Below, in pieces: positions 6,651-12,985 of a DNA stretch of 14,346 bases. This DNA is from Acidisoma sp035492295. Lineage in GTDB: Bacteria; Pseudomonadota; Alphaproteobacteria; Acetobacterales; Acetobacteraceae. The notes under the pieces were generated by a model that was given only the letters and a program-made list of their open reading frames with translations, was not told the DNA's origin and did not search any database. The translations under genes were made by a program, and so were the position numbers. Where the stretch lies: assembly GCF_035492295.1 (NCBI RefSeq), contig NZ_DATJJK010000085.1, forward strand, positions 1 to 14,346, in the 5' to 3' direction. Numbering within the stretch: the stretch's first letter is position 1; the number at the start of each line of letters is the position of its first letter.

Positions 6651-7631
6651 ATGGATACCGTGAAGCTGGGCGTGGCCGGCGTTGGCCATTTCGGGAGGTT
6701 TCATGCCCTGAAGGCTGCAGCTTCTCCCCAGGCGCAGCTCGTCGGCGTCTATGACCGGGACCCCGAGAGGGCACGCACCGTGGGTTGGGAAGCAGGCGCC
6801 CCACCCCTGCCCTTCGCGGAGCTGATCGCGGCCTCCGACGCTATCATCATCGCAGCCCCCGCCGAAGCGCATTACGAGCTGGCGGCGCAGGCCATCCGGG
6901 CCGGGCGTCATGTGTTGATCGAGAAGCCCATCGCCTCGACGCTTGAAGAGGCAGACAGCCTCGCGGCGCTGGCCGCCGAGCATAATGTGGTGCTCCAGGT
7001 CGGCCATTTGGAACGGTTTTCGGCGGCGCATGGCGCGGTTTCCGCCCGTATGGGCCAGCCGCTTTATATCGAGGCCGTGCGCGTCGCCCCCTTCAAGCCG
7101 CGTGGCACGGATGTCTCCGTCATCCTCGATCTCATGATCCACGACCTCGACCTCGTCCTCGCTCTGGTCGATGCGCCGATCGAAAGTGTGGACGCCGTGG
7201 GGGCGGCGGTCGCAAGCGCGCATGAGGATATCGCCAATGCCCGGGTGCGCTTCACGAACGGCTGCGTCGCCACCATCACAGCGAGTCGCATTTCGCTGAA
7301 AACCGAGCGCCGGATGCGCATCTTCGCGCAGAGCGGCTACATCGCCGTCGATTTCGCCGGCCGCAAGCTGACAGCGATCGGGAAAGATCAAGGCGGCTTT
7401 CCGGTGCCCGGCATGCCGGAATTCTCGGTCAAGGAAATGTCCTGGGAAGACCACGATTCGCTCGCCGCCGAACACAAAGCCTTCTATGCCTCGGTCGTCG
7501 AAGGCGCGCCGGTGCTGGTGGACGCCGCCGCGGGCAGACGCGCGCTGGCAGCCGCCATCGCGGTGAAGGTAGCGATGGACCGCTCCAATGCCATCGTCAC
7601 CGCGTCAGGCCTGTTCACCCCGCCTGGCTGA
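6651..7631 (+). CDS. Gfo/Idh/MocA-family NAD(P)-dependent sugar dehydrogenase, lpx-locus (GnnA-like) type
   Basis: A 326-residue dehydrogenase. The Rossmann fold starts at once (VKLGVAGVGHFGRFHA, residues 4-19), an acidic VYDRDPERA follows the second strand, and the family EKP motif is present in HVLIEKPIAS near residues 89-98. The second domain holds GHLERF, RGTDVSVILDLMIHDLDLVL and HEDIANARVRF. These match, from memory, dehydrogenases encoded beside lpxA/lpxB, including Acidithiobacillus GnnA, which oxidises UDP-GlcNAc at C3 before transamination. Here lpxB is two genes away and convergent. The partner aminotransferase GnnB is not in the window, so the real substrate is uncertain, although an envelope UDP-sugar is the best guess. 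An upstream ATG at 6537 would add 38 unconserved residues and is rejected because the Rossmann motif starts right at MDTVKLG. Confidence 0.85.
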   Translation: MDTVKLGVAGVGHFGRFHALKAAASPQAQLVGVYDRDPERARTVGWEAGAPPLPFAELIAASDAIIIAAPAEAHYELAAQAIRAGRHVLIEKPIASTLEEADSLAALAAEHNVVLQVGHLERFSAAHGAVSARMGQPLYIEAVRVAPFKPRGTDVSVILDLMIHDLDLVLALVDAPIESVDAVGAAVASAHEDIANARVRFTNGCVATITASRISLKTERRMRIFAQSGYIAVDFAGRKLTAIGKDQGGFPVPGMPEFSVKEMSWEDHDSLAAEHKAFYASVVEGAPVLVDAAAGRRALAAAIAVKVAMDRSNAIVTASGLFTPPG

Positions 7632-7639
7632 ATCGGATC

Positions 7640-7655
7640 TGGCACGCTTCATGCT
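7640..7655 (+). promoter_or_regulatory. Sigma-54-type (-24/-12) promoter candidate
   Basis: The bases read TGGCACG, four bases, ATGCT, against the sigma-54 consensus TGGCACG-N4-TTGCW: one mismatch, with the invariant GG (7641-7642) and GC (7653-7654) exactly ten bases apart. Transcription would begin near 7666, leaving a leader of about 22 bases that still contains the strong Shine-Dalgarno of the oxygenase gene. The activator site would have to lie inside the preceding gene. Position, spacing and score all fit, but no rpoN or activator gene is visible. Confidence 0.5.
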
Positions 7656-7671
7656 GGGACATGCTCTGCGC

Positions 7672-7678
7672 AAGGAGG
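7672..7678 (+). promoter_or_regulatory. Strong Shine-Dalgarno deciding the oxygenase start
   Basis: AAGGAGG lies nine bases before the ATG at 7688, an ideal spacing. It rules in that start over an in-frame ATG at 7661, which lies upstream of this site, and favours it over the ATG at 7694. Confidence 0.75.
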
Positions 7679-7687
7679 AGCATATCC

Positions 7688-8683
7688 ATGGTCATGGCGT
7701 CCATTCCCGTCATCGACATCGCCCCTTATCTGGAGGGTTCGACCGACGGCCGCCTGCGCGTCGCCGCAGCCGTCAATCGGGCCTGCACAGAGATCGGCTT
7801 TTTCCTCATTCGCGGCCATGGCGTGGAGCAGCCGCTGATCGACCAAACCTGTGCCGCGGCCGCCAGCTTCTTCCGCCTGCCGGCCGCGGAGAAGCTTGCC
7901 ATCCGGCAACCCTCGCCCGACATCGCACGCGGCTACACGCCGTTCAGAGGCGAGACGCTTTCGGCCGGGCTCGGGGCCGCCGCACCGGCTGACCTCAAGG
8001 AAATGATCGACATGGGTCCGGTCGACGTGCCGGGCGGGGAGTACTACGAGCAGCCCGAGGCGCGTGCCTTCTTCCACCCCAATCTCTGGCCCGCCCGCCC
8101 GGCAGGCTTTCGCCCGACCATGGAAGCCTATTACCGGCGCATGAACCGGCTCGCCGATGACCTCATGGGTCTCTTCGCGACCGCGCTCGACCTGCCGGAC
8201 GGCTTCTTCACGGACAAGCTCGACCGCAACATGAGTGCGCTCCGCATTATCTGCTATCCCGAGCAGGAGACCCCGCCCGAGCCCGGCCAGCTGCGCGGCG
8301 GTGCCCATACCGATTACGGCACGCTGACGATCCTGCTCTCCGATAGGGCCGCCGGCGGCCTGCAGGCACGCCATCGCGATGGCTATTGGGTAGACATCAC
8401 GCCCGAGCCCGGCACCTATGTCGTCAATATCAGCGACATCATGCAGCGCTGGACGAATGACCGCTGGGTCTCGACCCTGCACCGGGTGGTCAATCCGCCG
8501 GCCGCGCTCGCCGCGGCGGCGCGGCGCCATTCGCTCGTCTTCTTCCACCAGCCGAACCACGACGCAGTGATCGAGGTCCTACCCTCCTGCCAAAATGCGG
8601 CGAGCCCTCGCCGATACGAGGCGGTGACCTACCGGGACCATTGGCTCGGCAAATGGCAGGCGACCCGCAAGCCGGCGGTCTGA
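7688..8683 (+). CDS. 2-oxoglutarate/Fe(II)-dependent dioxygenase, isopenicillin N synthase-like superfamily
   Basis: A 331-residue cytosolic oxygenase. The N-terminal DIOX_N-type region starts IPVIDIAPYL and includes GFFLIRGHG and FFRLPAAEK. The catalytic double-stranded beta-helix contains all metal and cosubstrate residues: H207 and D209 (HTDYGTLT), the distal H265 (LHRVV) and R280-x-S282 (RHS), which should bind 2-oxoglutarate. The enzyme should therefore be active, coupling 2-oxoglutarate decarboxylation to oxidation of an unknown substrate. The superfamily covers hydroxylation, ring closure and desaturation, so the reaction cannot be named. The gene follows the dehydrogenase by 56 bases but seems to have its own sigma-54-like promoter, so it may be induced separately, for example by nitrogen or carbon status. 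It ends 6 bases short of the convergent lpxB stop. Confidence 0.88.
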   Translation: MVMASIPVIDIAPYLEGSTDGRLRVAAAVNRACTEIGFFLIRGHGVEQPLIDQTCAAAASFFRLPAAEKLAIRQPSPDIARGYTPFRGETLSAGLGAAAPADLKEMIDMGPVDVPGGEYYEQPEARAFFHPNLWPARPAGFRPTMEAYYRRMNRLADDLMGLFATALDLPDGFFTDKLDRNMSALRIICYPEQETPPEPGQLRGGAHTDYGTLTILLSDRAAGGLQARHRDGYWVDITPEPGTYVVNISDIMQRWTNDRWVSTLHRVVNPPAALAAAARRHSLVFFHQPNHDAVIEVLPSCQNAASPRRYEAVTYRDHWLGKWQATRKPAV

Positions 8684-8695
8684 GTAGCCTCAGCC
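8677..8695. terminator. Small inverted repeat at the oxygenase/lpxB convergent junction
   Basis: CTGAG (8680-8684) pairs with CTCAG (8689-8693) around TAGC. With one bulged T, GG (8677-8678) can also pair with CC (8694-8695). The repeat spans the 6-base gap and both stop codons. It is short and lacks a T-run, so termination here is only a possibility. Confidence 0.25.
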
Positions 8696-9850
8696 AAAGG
8701 CGGGCAACAGGGAGAGCACCGCTTCCGCCGCCGCCTCCGACGGCAGACCGGCGGCGGGCCTGAGGCTCGCCATGACGGAAGCGAAGGCAGCGCGCTGCGC
8801 CGCAGCCGCCGCCGGATCCCGCAACAGGCGGGCGATTTCCTCGGCTAGCCGGGCTGGTGTGCAGGTTTGCTGGATCAGTTCCGGCACGACCTCGCGGCCT
8901 GCGAGCAGATTGACCATGGCCGCGTAGGACACCTTCACCACACGTCGGACGATGGCGGCGGTGATCGGGTTCACCTTGTAGGTGACGACCATCGGCACCC
9001 CAGCAAGCGCAAGTTCGAGGGTCGAGGTGCCGGACTTGGTCAGCGCCACGGCGGCCGCCGCAAAAGCGTCGTGCTTGTCTGAAACCTCCGTCACCAGGAT
9101 CGGTTTGTCAGTCCAGCCCTCTACAGCCGCCAGCACACGCGGCGCGACGGAGGCCGCCACCGGCATGATGGGGACAAGACGGGGAAACTGTGCCGACAGA
9201 CGCTGCAGTGTTTCAGCGAAGACCGGCAGAAGCCGGGAGATTTCCGTGACCCGGCTGCCGGGCATCAGGATGACCGGCACGGCCTCCGCCGACAGGCCGT
9301 GCGTTTGCCGGAAGCGGGCGGCATCCCCGGTATCGGCCCCGGATTCCAGAACCGGGTGGCCGACGAAATCGGCGGCCAGGCCGTGGCCCGCGAAAAAAGC
9401 CGGTTCGAAGGGCAGCAAGCAGAGGAGCTTGTCCCAAAGGCCCGGATATTTCTTCACCCGATGCTCCCGCCAGGCCCAAACCTGGGGGGCAACATAATGG
9501 GCGCGGGGAATGCCGAGTGGCGCGACACGTTTCAGAAGACGGAGTGTAAAGCCTGGACTGTCGATGGTGACGATGGCATCCGGCCGTCGGGCGGTAACGT
9601 CGGTCACCGTCTCCTCCATCCGCCGCCTGAGTTTCCGCAGTTTCGGCAAAACTTCGGCGAGGCCCATCAGCGCGAGTTCGTGCATGGGGAAAAGGCTGAC
9701 GAAGCCCAGTTCGGCCATGCGGGCGCCCCCGATACCGGCGAAACGCGCGCCGGGCATCCGCGCGCGGATGGCGCGCATGAGGCGGGCGCCAAGCACGTCA
9801 CCGCTCGCCTCCCCCGCCACGATGTAGATGAGCGGGGCGCCCTCGCTCAT
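8690..9850 (-). CDS. lpxB: Lipid-A-disaccharide synthase LpxB
   Basis: Glycosyltransferase (GT19) that joins UDP-2,3-diacylglucosamine and lipid X to make the lipid A disaccharide at the inner face of the cytoplasmic membrane. It has 386 residues, matching the family. Seen in order: the N-terminal AGEASGDVLGARLM (12-25), the FAGIGG region (37-42), IDSPGFTLRL (96-104) carrying the conserved aspartate D98, YVAPQVWAWREHR (119-131), GHPVLES (164-170), MPGSR near 195, and the UDP-sugar-site-like TKSGTSTLELAL. It is the last gene of the overlapping five-gene set; its ATG shares ATGA with the stop of the upstream acetyltransferase. Its usual partners lpxA, lpxD, fabZ and lpxI are not in the window. 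Confidence 0.97.
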   Translation of the reverse strand: MSEGAPLIYIVAGEASGDVLGARLMRAIRARMPGARFAGIGGARMAELGFVSLFPMHELALMGLAEVLPKLRKLRRRMEETVTDVTARRPDAIVTIDSPGFTLRLLKRVAPLGIPRAHYVAPQVWAWREHRVKKYPGLWDKLLCLLPFEPAFFAGHGLAADFVGHPVLESGADTGDAARFRQTHGLSAEAVPVILMPGSRVTEISRLLPVFAETLQRLSAQFPRLVPIMPVAASVAPRVLAAVEGWTDKPILVTEVSDKHDAFAAAAVALTKSGTSTLELALAGVPMVVTYKVNPITAAIVRRVVKVSYAAMVNLLAGREVVPELIQQTCTPARLAEEIARLLRDPAAAAAQRAAFASVMASLRPAAGLPSEAAAEAVLSLLPAFG

Positions 9851-10305
9851 GCGAGGGTCTTTTCCATGAAGAGGCTCAAGGGATCATCCTGGTACTCGCC
9901 GAAGGGTGGAATGCGGCGGAAGCCCGTCGCCTCGTAAAGACCGATTGCCTCGGGCTGGCGGATGCCGGTCTCCAGCCGAATGAGGGACAGACCTTGCGCC
10001 CGCGCCTCCGCCTCAATCGCCGCGAGCAAACCGCGGGCTATGCCGAGGCCACGGGCGGCCGGGCTGACGAAGACGCTCTTCATCTCGCCGTAGGTGGCAT
10101 CGATGTGCTTGAGCGCGCCGCAGCCGAGTGCCGTGCCGTCCCGTCTTGCGACGAAGAAGGCGATCTCCGGCCTGTCCAGCGCATCTTCATCCAGATGATG
10201 ATTGCTTTCAGCCGGATAGAGGCTTTCGGAGAGCGCCCAGGATTGTTCGAGCAAAGCACGGATGCCGGGGCCGCGCACGGGCTCGCGGGCGAGGGTGATG
10301 GCCAT
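9847..10305 (-). CDS. GNAT-family N-acetyltransferase (small, 152 aa)
   Basis: Single GNAT domain that should use acetyl-CoA to acetylate an amino group. The acetyl-CoA motif A is SVFVSPAARGLGIARGLL (77-94), where the pyrophosphate loop is R85-G86-L87-G88-I89-A90. The C-terminal half RLETGIRQPEAIGLYEATGF and PPFGEYQDDPLSLFMEK are typical of small stand-alone acetyltransferases with unknown acceptors. The frame stays open much further upstream, but the domain starts at MAITLAREP. The ATG at 10303-10305 overlaps the previous gene's TGA by one base (TGATG), and this gene's stop overlaps the lpxB ATG. It is therefore translationally embedded between the nitrilase-family gene and lpxB. Substrate is unknown. 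Confidence 0.85.
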   Translation of the reverse strand: MAITLAREPVRGPGIRALLEQSWALSESLYPAESNHHLDEDALDRPEIAFFVARRDGTALGCGALKHIDATYGEMKSVFVSPAARGLGIARGLLAAIEAEARAQGLSLIRLETGIRQPEAIGLYEATGFRRIPPFGEYQDDPLSLFMEKTLA

Positions 10306-11177
10306 CAGAAGGTCACCACGGCGCAAGTGCCAGGGGCGGCCGGCCAGTCCCGATGATTGCGCACGCCGCCATTCTCGCGCACCGCCTCGATCAAAGCGGG
10401 GTCGAGTTCGGCGCAAACCAGGCCCGGCGCATCGAGCTGGCCGCGGGTGATGACCCCATCCTCCGGAAAGCCACGGTCGCAAGGACCGAAGACACCGGCA
10501 TAGCCGCGATTGACATCCAGCGTCGCTAACCAGGGCGCCTCCCCCACCGTCGGCGTGATGGCAACGAAGCACTGATTTTCGATCGCGCGGGCGCGCGCCG
10601 AGAGATGGACGCGGTGAAAACCCCAAAGCGTGTCGGTGCAGGAGGGGGCCAGGATGAGCCAGGCCCCGGCCTCCACCTGCGCGCGGGTGAGCATGGGGAA
10701 TTCGACGTCGTAGCAGATGGAGATGCCGATCCGGCCCCAGGGCGTCTCGAACACTCGCGGCTCGTTTCCCGCCGCGACCTGCCATTCCTCATTCTCGAAG
10801 CGGGTCATGACCCGCTTCTCCTGGAACTGCACCACCCCATCGGCGGAGATGAAGGGCGCGCGGTTGCGCACAAGCCCGTCCCGCAGCATCGGAATCGAAC
10901 TGCCAAGCAGCCAGAGCCGGTGGCGCATGGCCGCCTGGCGCATGATCTCGACGATACCCTCGGCGCGGATCACGATCGCGTCGCGTTCGGAAACCGCATT
11001 CCCGGCATCGGTGAAGGCGGCAGCGAGTTCCATGGCGGCATATTCAGGCAGCACGAGGAGATCGGCGCCCTCGTCCTTCGCGCTCCGTACGATGGCGTCG
11101 ACCTTGACCTCGAAATCCTCGAGGCTGACCAGGCGTTCGATCGGGTATTGCGCCAAAGCGAGGCGAAGGCGGGTCAC
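10305..11177 (-). CDS. Carbon-nitrogen hydrolase (nitrilase superfamily)
   Basis: A 290-residue amidase/nitrilase-fold enzyme. The Glu-Lys-Cys triad is complete: E45 in LLVLPEY, K121 in QEKR and C155 in SICYDVEFP. The gene probably starts at a GTG (11175-11177), giving MTRLRLALAQYP, which puts the first beta strand at the N-terminus as the family requires. That GTG overlaps the stop of the upstream acetyltransferase as GTGA. An ATG at 11270 would add 31 unconserved residues. Side by side with a GNAT gene, it recalls Bacillus YhcX, which carries a GNAT and a nitrilase-like domain in one chain. Members of this branch are often called amidohydrolases without a proven substrate. Hydrolysis of an amide or nitrile is supported; the substrate is not. 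Confidence 0.88.
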   Translation of the reverse strand: MTRLRLALAQYPIERLVSLEDFEVKVDAIVRSAKDEGADLLVLPEYAAMELAAAFTDAGNAVSERDAIVIRAEGIVEIMRQAAMRHRLWLLGSSIPMLRDGLVRNRAPFISADGVVQFQEKRVMTRFENEEWQVAAGNEPRVFETPWGRIGISICYDVEFPMLTRAQVEAGAWLILAPSCTDTLWGFHRVHLSARARAIENQCFVAITPTVGEAPWLATLDVNRGYAGVFGPCDRGFPEDGVITRGQLDAPGLVCAELDPALIEAVRENGGVRNHRDWPAAPGTCAVVTF

Positions 11178-11782
11178 GGCAGCGGCACTCCTGTCAGGCT
11201 TTTCATCCAAAAGGCAAGGCGATGGGGGGTCTCCTCCGTGGCGCCCACCTCCTTCCAGTCCATGATGCATGAAAGTTGCGGGGTGGGCGTAAAACCGCGC
11301 TTGCGCCAGAACCCGTCCAGCGGCACGGCATCCTCGGGTTTCATCGGGTGGTCCGCCGGACGCTGCACCGCGCAGAAGGCGGCGAAATCGCAGGCTGACA
11401 CGGCGCGGGCATGGGCTTCGCGCTCCTCGAAGAAACGGACCCCTGCCCCCGCCCCGCGATAGCGGCGCAGCAGGACCGATTCCCCGAAATAGAAGACACG
11501 ATCGGGGGCGATGCCTGCCTGCCGGAAGGGCGCCTGAACATTGTCCGTCTCGTCCGCGAGCGGCAGGCAGGTTGAGGCACCGACGACGTCCTCGCCGTCC
11601 AGCGCCAGCACCACGGCCGCACGCGGGCTTTCGGCATAGGTGGCGAGATATTGCTCCTCGTAGGCCTGGTCACCCTCATAGAGGTAGGGCCAGTCCCGGA
11701 AGACGGTGATGCGCAGCCGGGCGAGTGCCGGAACATACGGCAGCAGGCCGGTGCCGCGCGCAGTGCGGATGGCGAGCGTCAT
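11174..11782 (-). CDS. GNAT-family N-acetyltransferase (202 aa), partner of the nitrilase-family gene
   Basis: A second, longer GNAT protein. The core appears as AAVVLALDGEDVVGASTCLPL (55-75), then FGESVLLRRYRGAGAGVRFFEERE, where R109-G110-A111-G112-A113-G114 forms the acetyl-CoA pyrophosphate loop. The C-terminal FWRKRGFTPTPQL corresponds to the usual last strand. The N-terminus (ARLRITVFRDWPYLYEG) resembles GNATs found next to, or fused with, nitrilase-like hydrolases. The ATG at 11780-11782 shares ATGA with the stop of the lipoprotein gene, and its own stop is in GTGA with the hydrolase start. The frame runs on upstream to 12271, but it would then overlap the whole lipoprotein gene and lacks any conserved sequence. 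Acceptor is unknown. Confidence 0.85.
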   Translation of the reverse strand: MTLAIRTARGTGLLPYVPALARLRITVFRDWPYLYEGDQAYEEQYLATYAESPRAAVVLALDGEDVVGASTCLPLADETDNVQAPFRQAGIAPDRVFYFGESVLLRRYRGAGAGVRFFEEREAHARAVSACDFAAFCAVQRPADHPMKPEDAVPLDGFWRKRGFTPTPQLSCIMDWKEVGATEETPHRLAFWMKSLTGVPLP

Positions 11783-12174
11783 TGGCAGGCATTGCCGCGC
11801 AGCACGACCGCGACCGCGACATTGCCCGCTCCCTGCCCGCTCGGGCCCATCTGGAAGGTCGCCTCGCAGCCGGTGGTGATGACCGAAGGCGGCGCGTACC
11901 AGCCGCCGCCCCAGGGCCCCCAGGGATCGCCACCCCAGCCCCAAACTGCTCCGCCGGGGATGATCTCGGTATTTTGCCAGACATAGGCGAGATAGGTGAT
12001 GCCGTTGGTCGTGATGCTGCGCTGAGGCACGCCCAACCCCTGCACGATCGCCTGCTCGGGCTGGCCGATATAGGCATGCAGACGCTCGGAAAGGGTCGGG
12101 CCCGTCTGACAGGCGGCGAGGCCGAGGAGGAGCACGGCGGCAGACCCCGCCCGGGACATCGGAGGAAGACGCAT
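11779..12174 (-). CDS. Small lipoprotein, Trp/Gly-rich, function unknown
   Basis: A 131-residue predicted lipoprotein. A hydrophobic signal ends in lipobox LAAC (19-22), so C22 should be lipidated and the protein held in the membrane facing the periplasm. The mature part begins QTGPTLSERLHAYIGQPEQA; the stretch about 35-70 (IGQPEQAIVQGLGVPQ, then NGITYLAYVWQ) has the helix, 'lG-P' turn and aromatic-strand pattern seen in BamE/SmpA-like small lipoproteins, an analogy only. Residues 74-93 are strikingly Gly/Trp-rich, with five tryptophans (78, 80, 85, 88, 92). C103 and C130 could form a disulfide. The start at 12174 is preceded by TAGGAT at good spacing; the ATG at 12159 lacks one. It is the first gene of the operon ending in lpxB and its leader is highly structured. 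Confidence 0.8.
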   Translation of the reverse strand: MRLPPMSRAGSAAVLLLGLAACQTGPTLSERLHAYIGQPEQAIVQGLGVPQRSITTNGITYLAYVWQNTEIIPGGAVWGWGGDPWGPWGGGWYAPPSVITTGCEATFQMGPSGQGAGNVAVAVVLRGNACQ

Positions 12175-12201
12175 CAGGGTATCCTACCGGGTTACGGTCT
12201 T

Positions 12202-12234
12202 CGCCTGCTAGCATGGCGGCAGGCGGCTCGCCAT
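12202..12234 (-). promoter_or_regulatory. Interleaved perfect stems, possible H-type pseudoknot, in the lipoprotein operon leader
   Basis: Within 33 bases there are two exact, interleaved pairings: CGCCTGC (12202-12208) with GCAGGCG (12219-12225), and ATGGCG (12213-12218) with CGCCAT (12229-12234). Read in the minus-strand RNA this gives a 6-bp stem, a 3-nt first loop, a 7-bp stem, no base between the stems, and a 4-nt last loop, a geometry allowed for a coaxial H-type pseudoknot. It ends 27 bases before the lipoprotein ATG, and a smaller ACCG/CGGT hairpin lies between it and the Shine-Dalgarno. Alternatively the two stems exclude one another, as in an attenuator. No promoter is identified, so presence in RNA is inferred. 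Confidence 0.35.
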
Positions 12235-12359
12235 CTCGGCCGGCCTTGGCTCTCCGACGCCGGACTGCCACCGCCAGCGATCCGCCAACCGGATCTTGCC
12301 CTCGACCGCATGCCGGCTCTTAGCTGTACGTCCCTGCAAAGCTTGAGGAAGGGCACCCC

Positions 12360-12977
12360 ATGCACTGGCACGTCTGGTTGGAATTTGCGGTCGTCTCGGC
12401 AATGATCGGCCTCGTCCCGGGGCCCAGCGTGACCAGTATTGTCGGATATGCCCTGGGCTCCGGCCGCAGGACCGCCCTGTCTTCGGTCGGCGGAATGGCG
12501 GTCGGGAACGTGATTGCGATCAGCCTGTCGCTTGGCGGCGTGGGCGCCATCCTTGCCGCATCCGCCCTCGCCTTCTCGATCCTCAAATGGGCTGGCGCGC
12601 TGTATCTCATTGTTCTGGGCCTGCTCACGCTGATCAGGAGCACGCGAGCTGCCGATCTGGCTGTGACAGCGCAACCGATTAAGCCTCGCGCCGCCTTCCT
12701 GAACAATGTGGCACTGGGGACGTTCCATCCCAAGACGATCGTCTTTTTCGTGTCCTTTGTGCCTCAGTTCATCACGAAAGATGCGAGCTACGCCGCCCAG
12801 GCGGCGCTGTTTGGAGCGACCTTTTGTGTTGTCGTCGGCTGCACCGACGCCGCCTATGCGCTCGCCGCGTCCAAGGCTGCCCATCTGCTGCGGCGGCCGA
12901 GAACCGCCATCTGGTCGCAGCGCGCAGGTGGTGGCGTGCTCATCGCGGCCGGCGTCGCCACCGCCACAAGCCGCTGA
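12360..12977 (+). CDS. LysE/RhtB-family exporter (first of tandem pair)
   Basis: Inner-membrane exporter of the LysE superfamily, 205 residues with about six hydrophobic segments. The N-terminal family signature appears as GLVPGPSVTSIVGYALGSGR (17-36), with the PGP motif in the first helix. The middle holds KWAGALYLIVLGL and the second conserved region TFHPKTIVFFVSFVPQFI. Relatives export amino acids such as lysine, threonine or homoserine lactone, or cations; the substrate cannot be predicted here. AGGA lies 10 bases before ATG. It is divergent from the lipoprotein operon (185-base gap, in which I see no convincing promoter for this gene) and runs 8 bases ahead of a second, clearly diverged family member. 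Confidence 0.9.
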   Translation: MHWHVWLEFAVVSAMIGLVPGPSVTSIVGYALGSGRRTALSSVGGMAVGNVIAISLSLGGVGAILAASALAFSILKWAGALYLIVLGLLTLIRSTRAADLAVTAQPIKPRAAFLNNVALGTFHPKTIVFFVSFVPQFITKDASYAAQAALFGATFCVVVGCTDAAYALAASKAAHLLRRPRTAIWSQRAGGGVLIAAGVATATSR

Positions 12978-12985
12978 CGGCCGCG

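Noticed and set aside
6609..8560. Long minus-strand open frames opposite the dehydrogenase and the oxygenase (6609-7475 and 7649-8560)
   Set aside because: Both lie opposite genes with complete catalytic motifs and have no motifs of their own.
9847..10785. A 312-codon reading for the small acetyltransferase, as if fused to an N-terminal domain
   Set aside because: The added part overlaps the nitrilase-family gene in another frame, is Arg/Gly-rich and unconserved, and the GNAT domain begins at the internal ATG in a TGATG overlap.
11783..12271. Upstream extension of the 202-residue GNAT gene
   Set aside because: It would cover the entire lipoprotein gene, which has a good ribosome site, signal peptide and lipobox.
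12235..12345. A sigma-70 promoter for the LysE pair (TTGCCC at 12296 with TTAGCT near 12320)
   Set aside because: The -10 match is poor and the spacing is 18; it is no better than chance.
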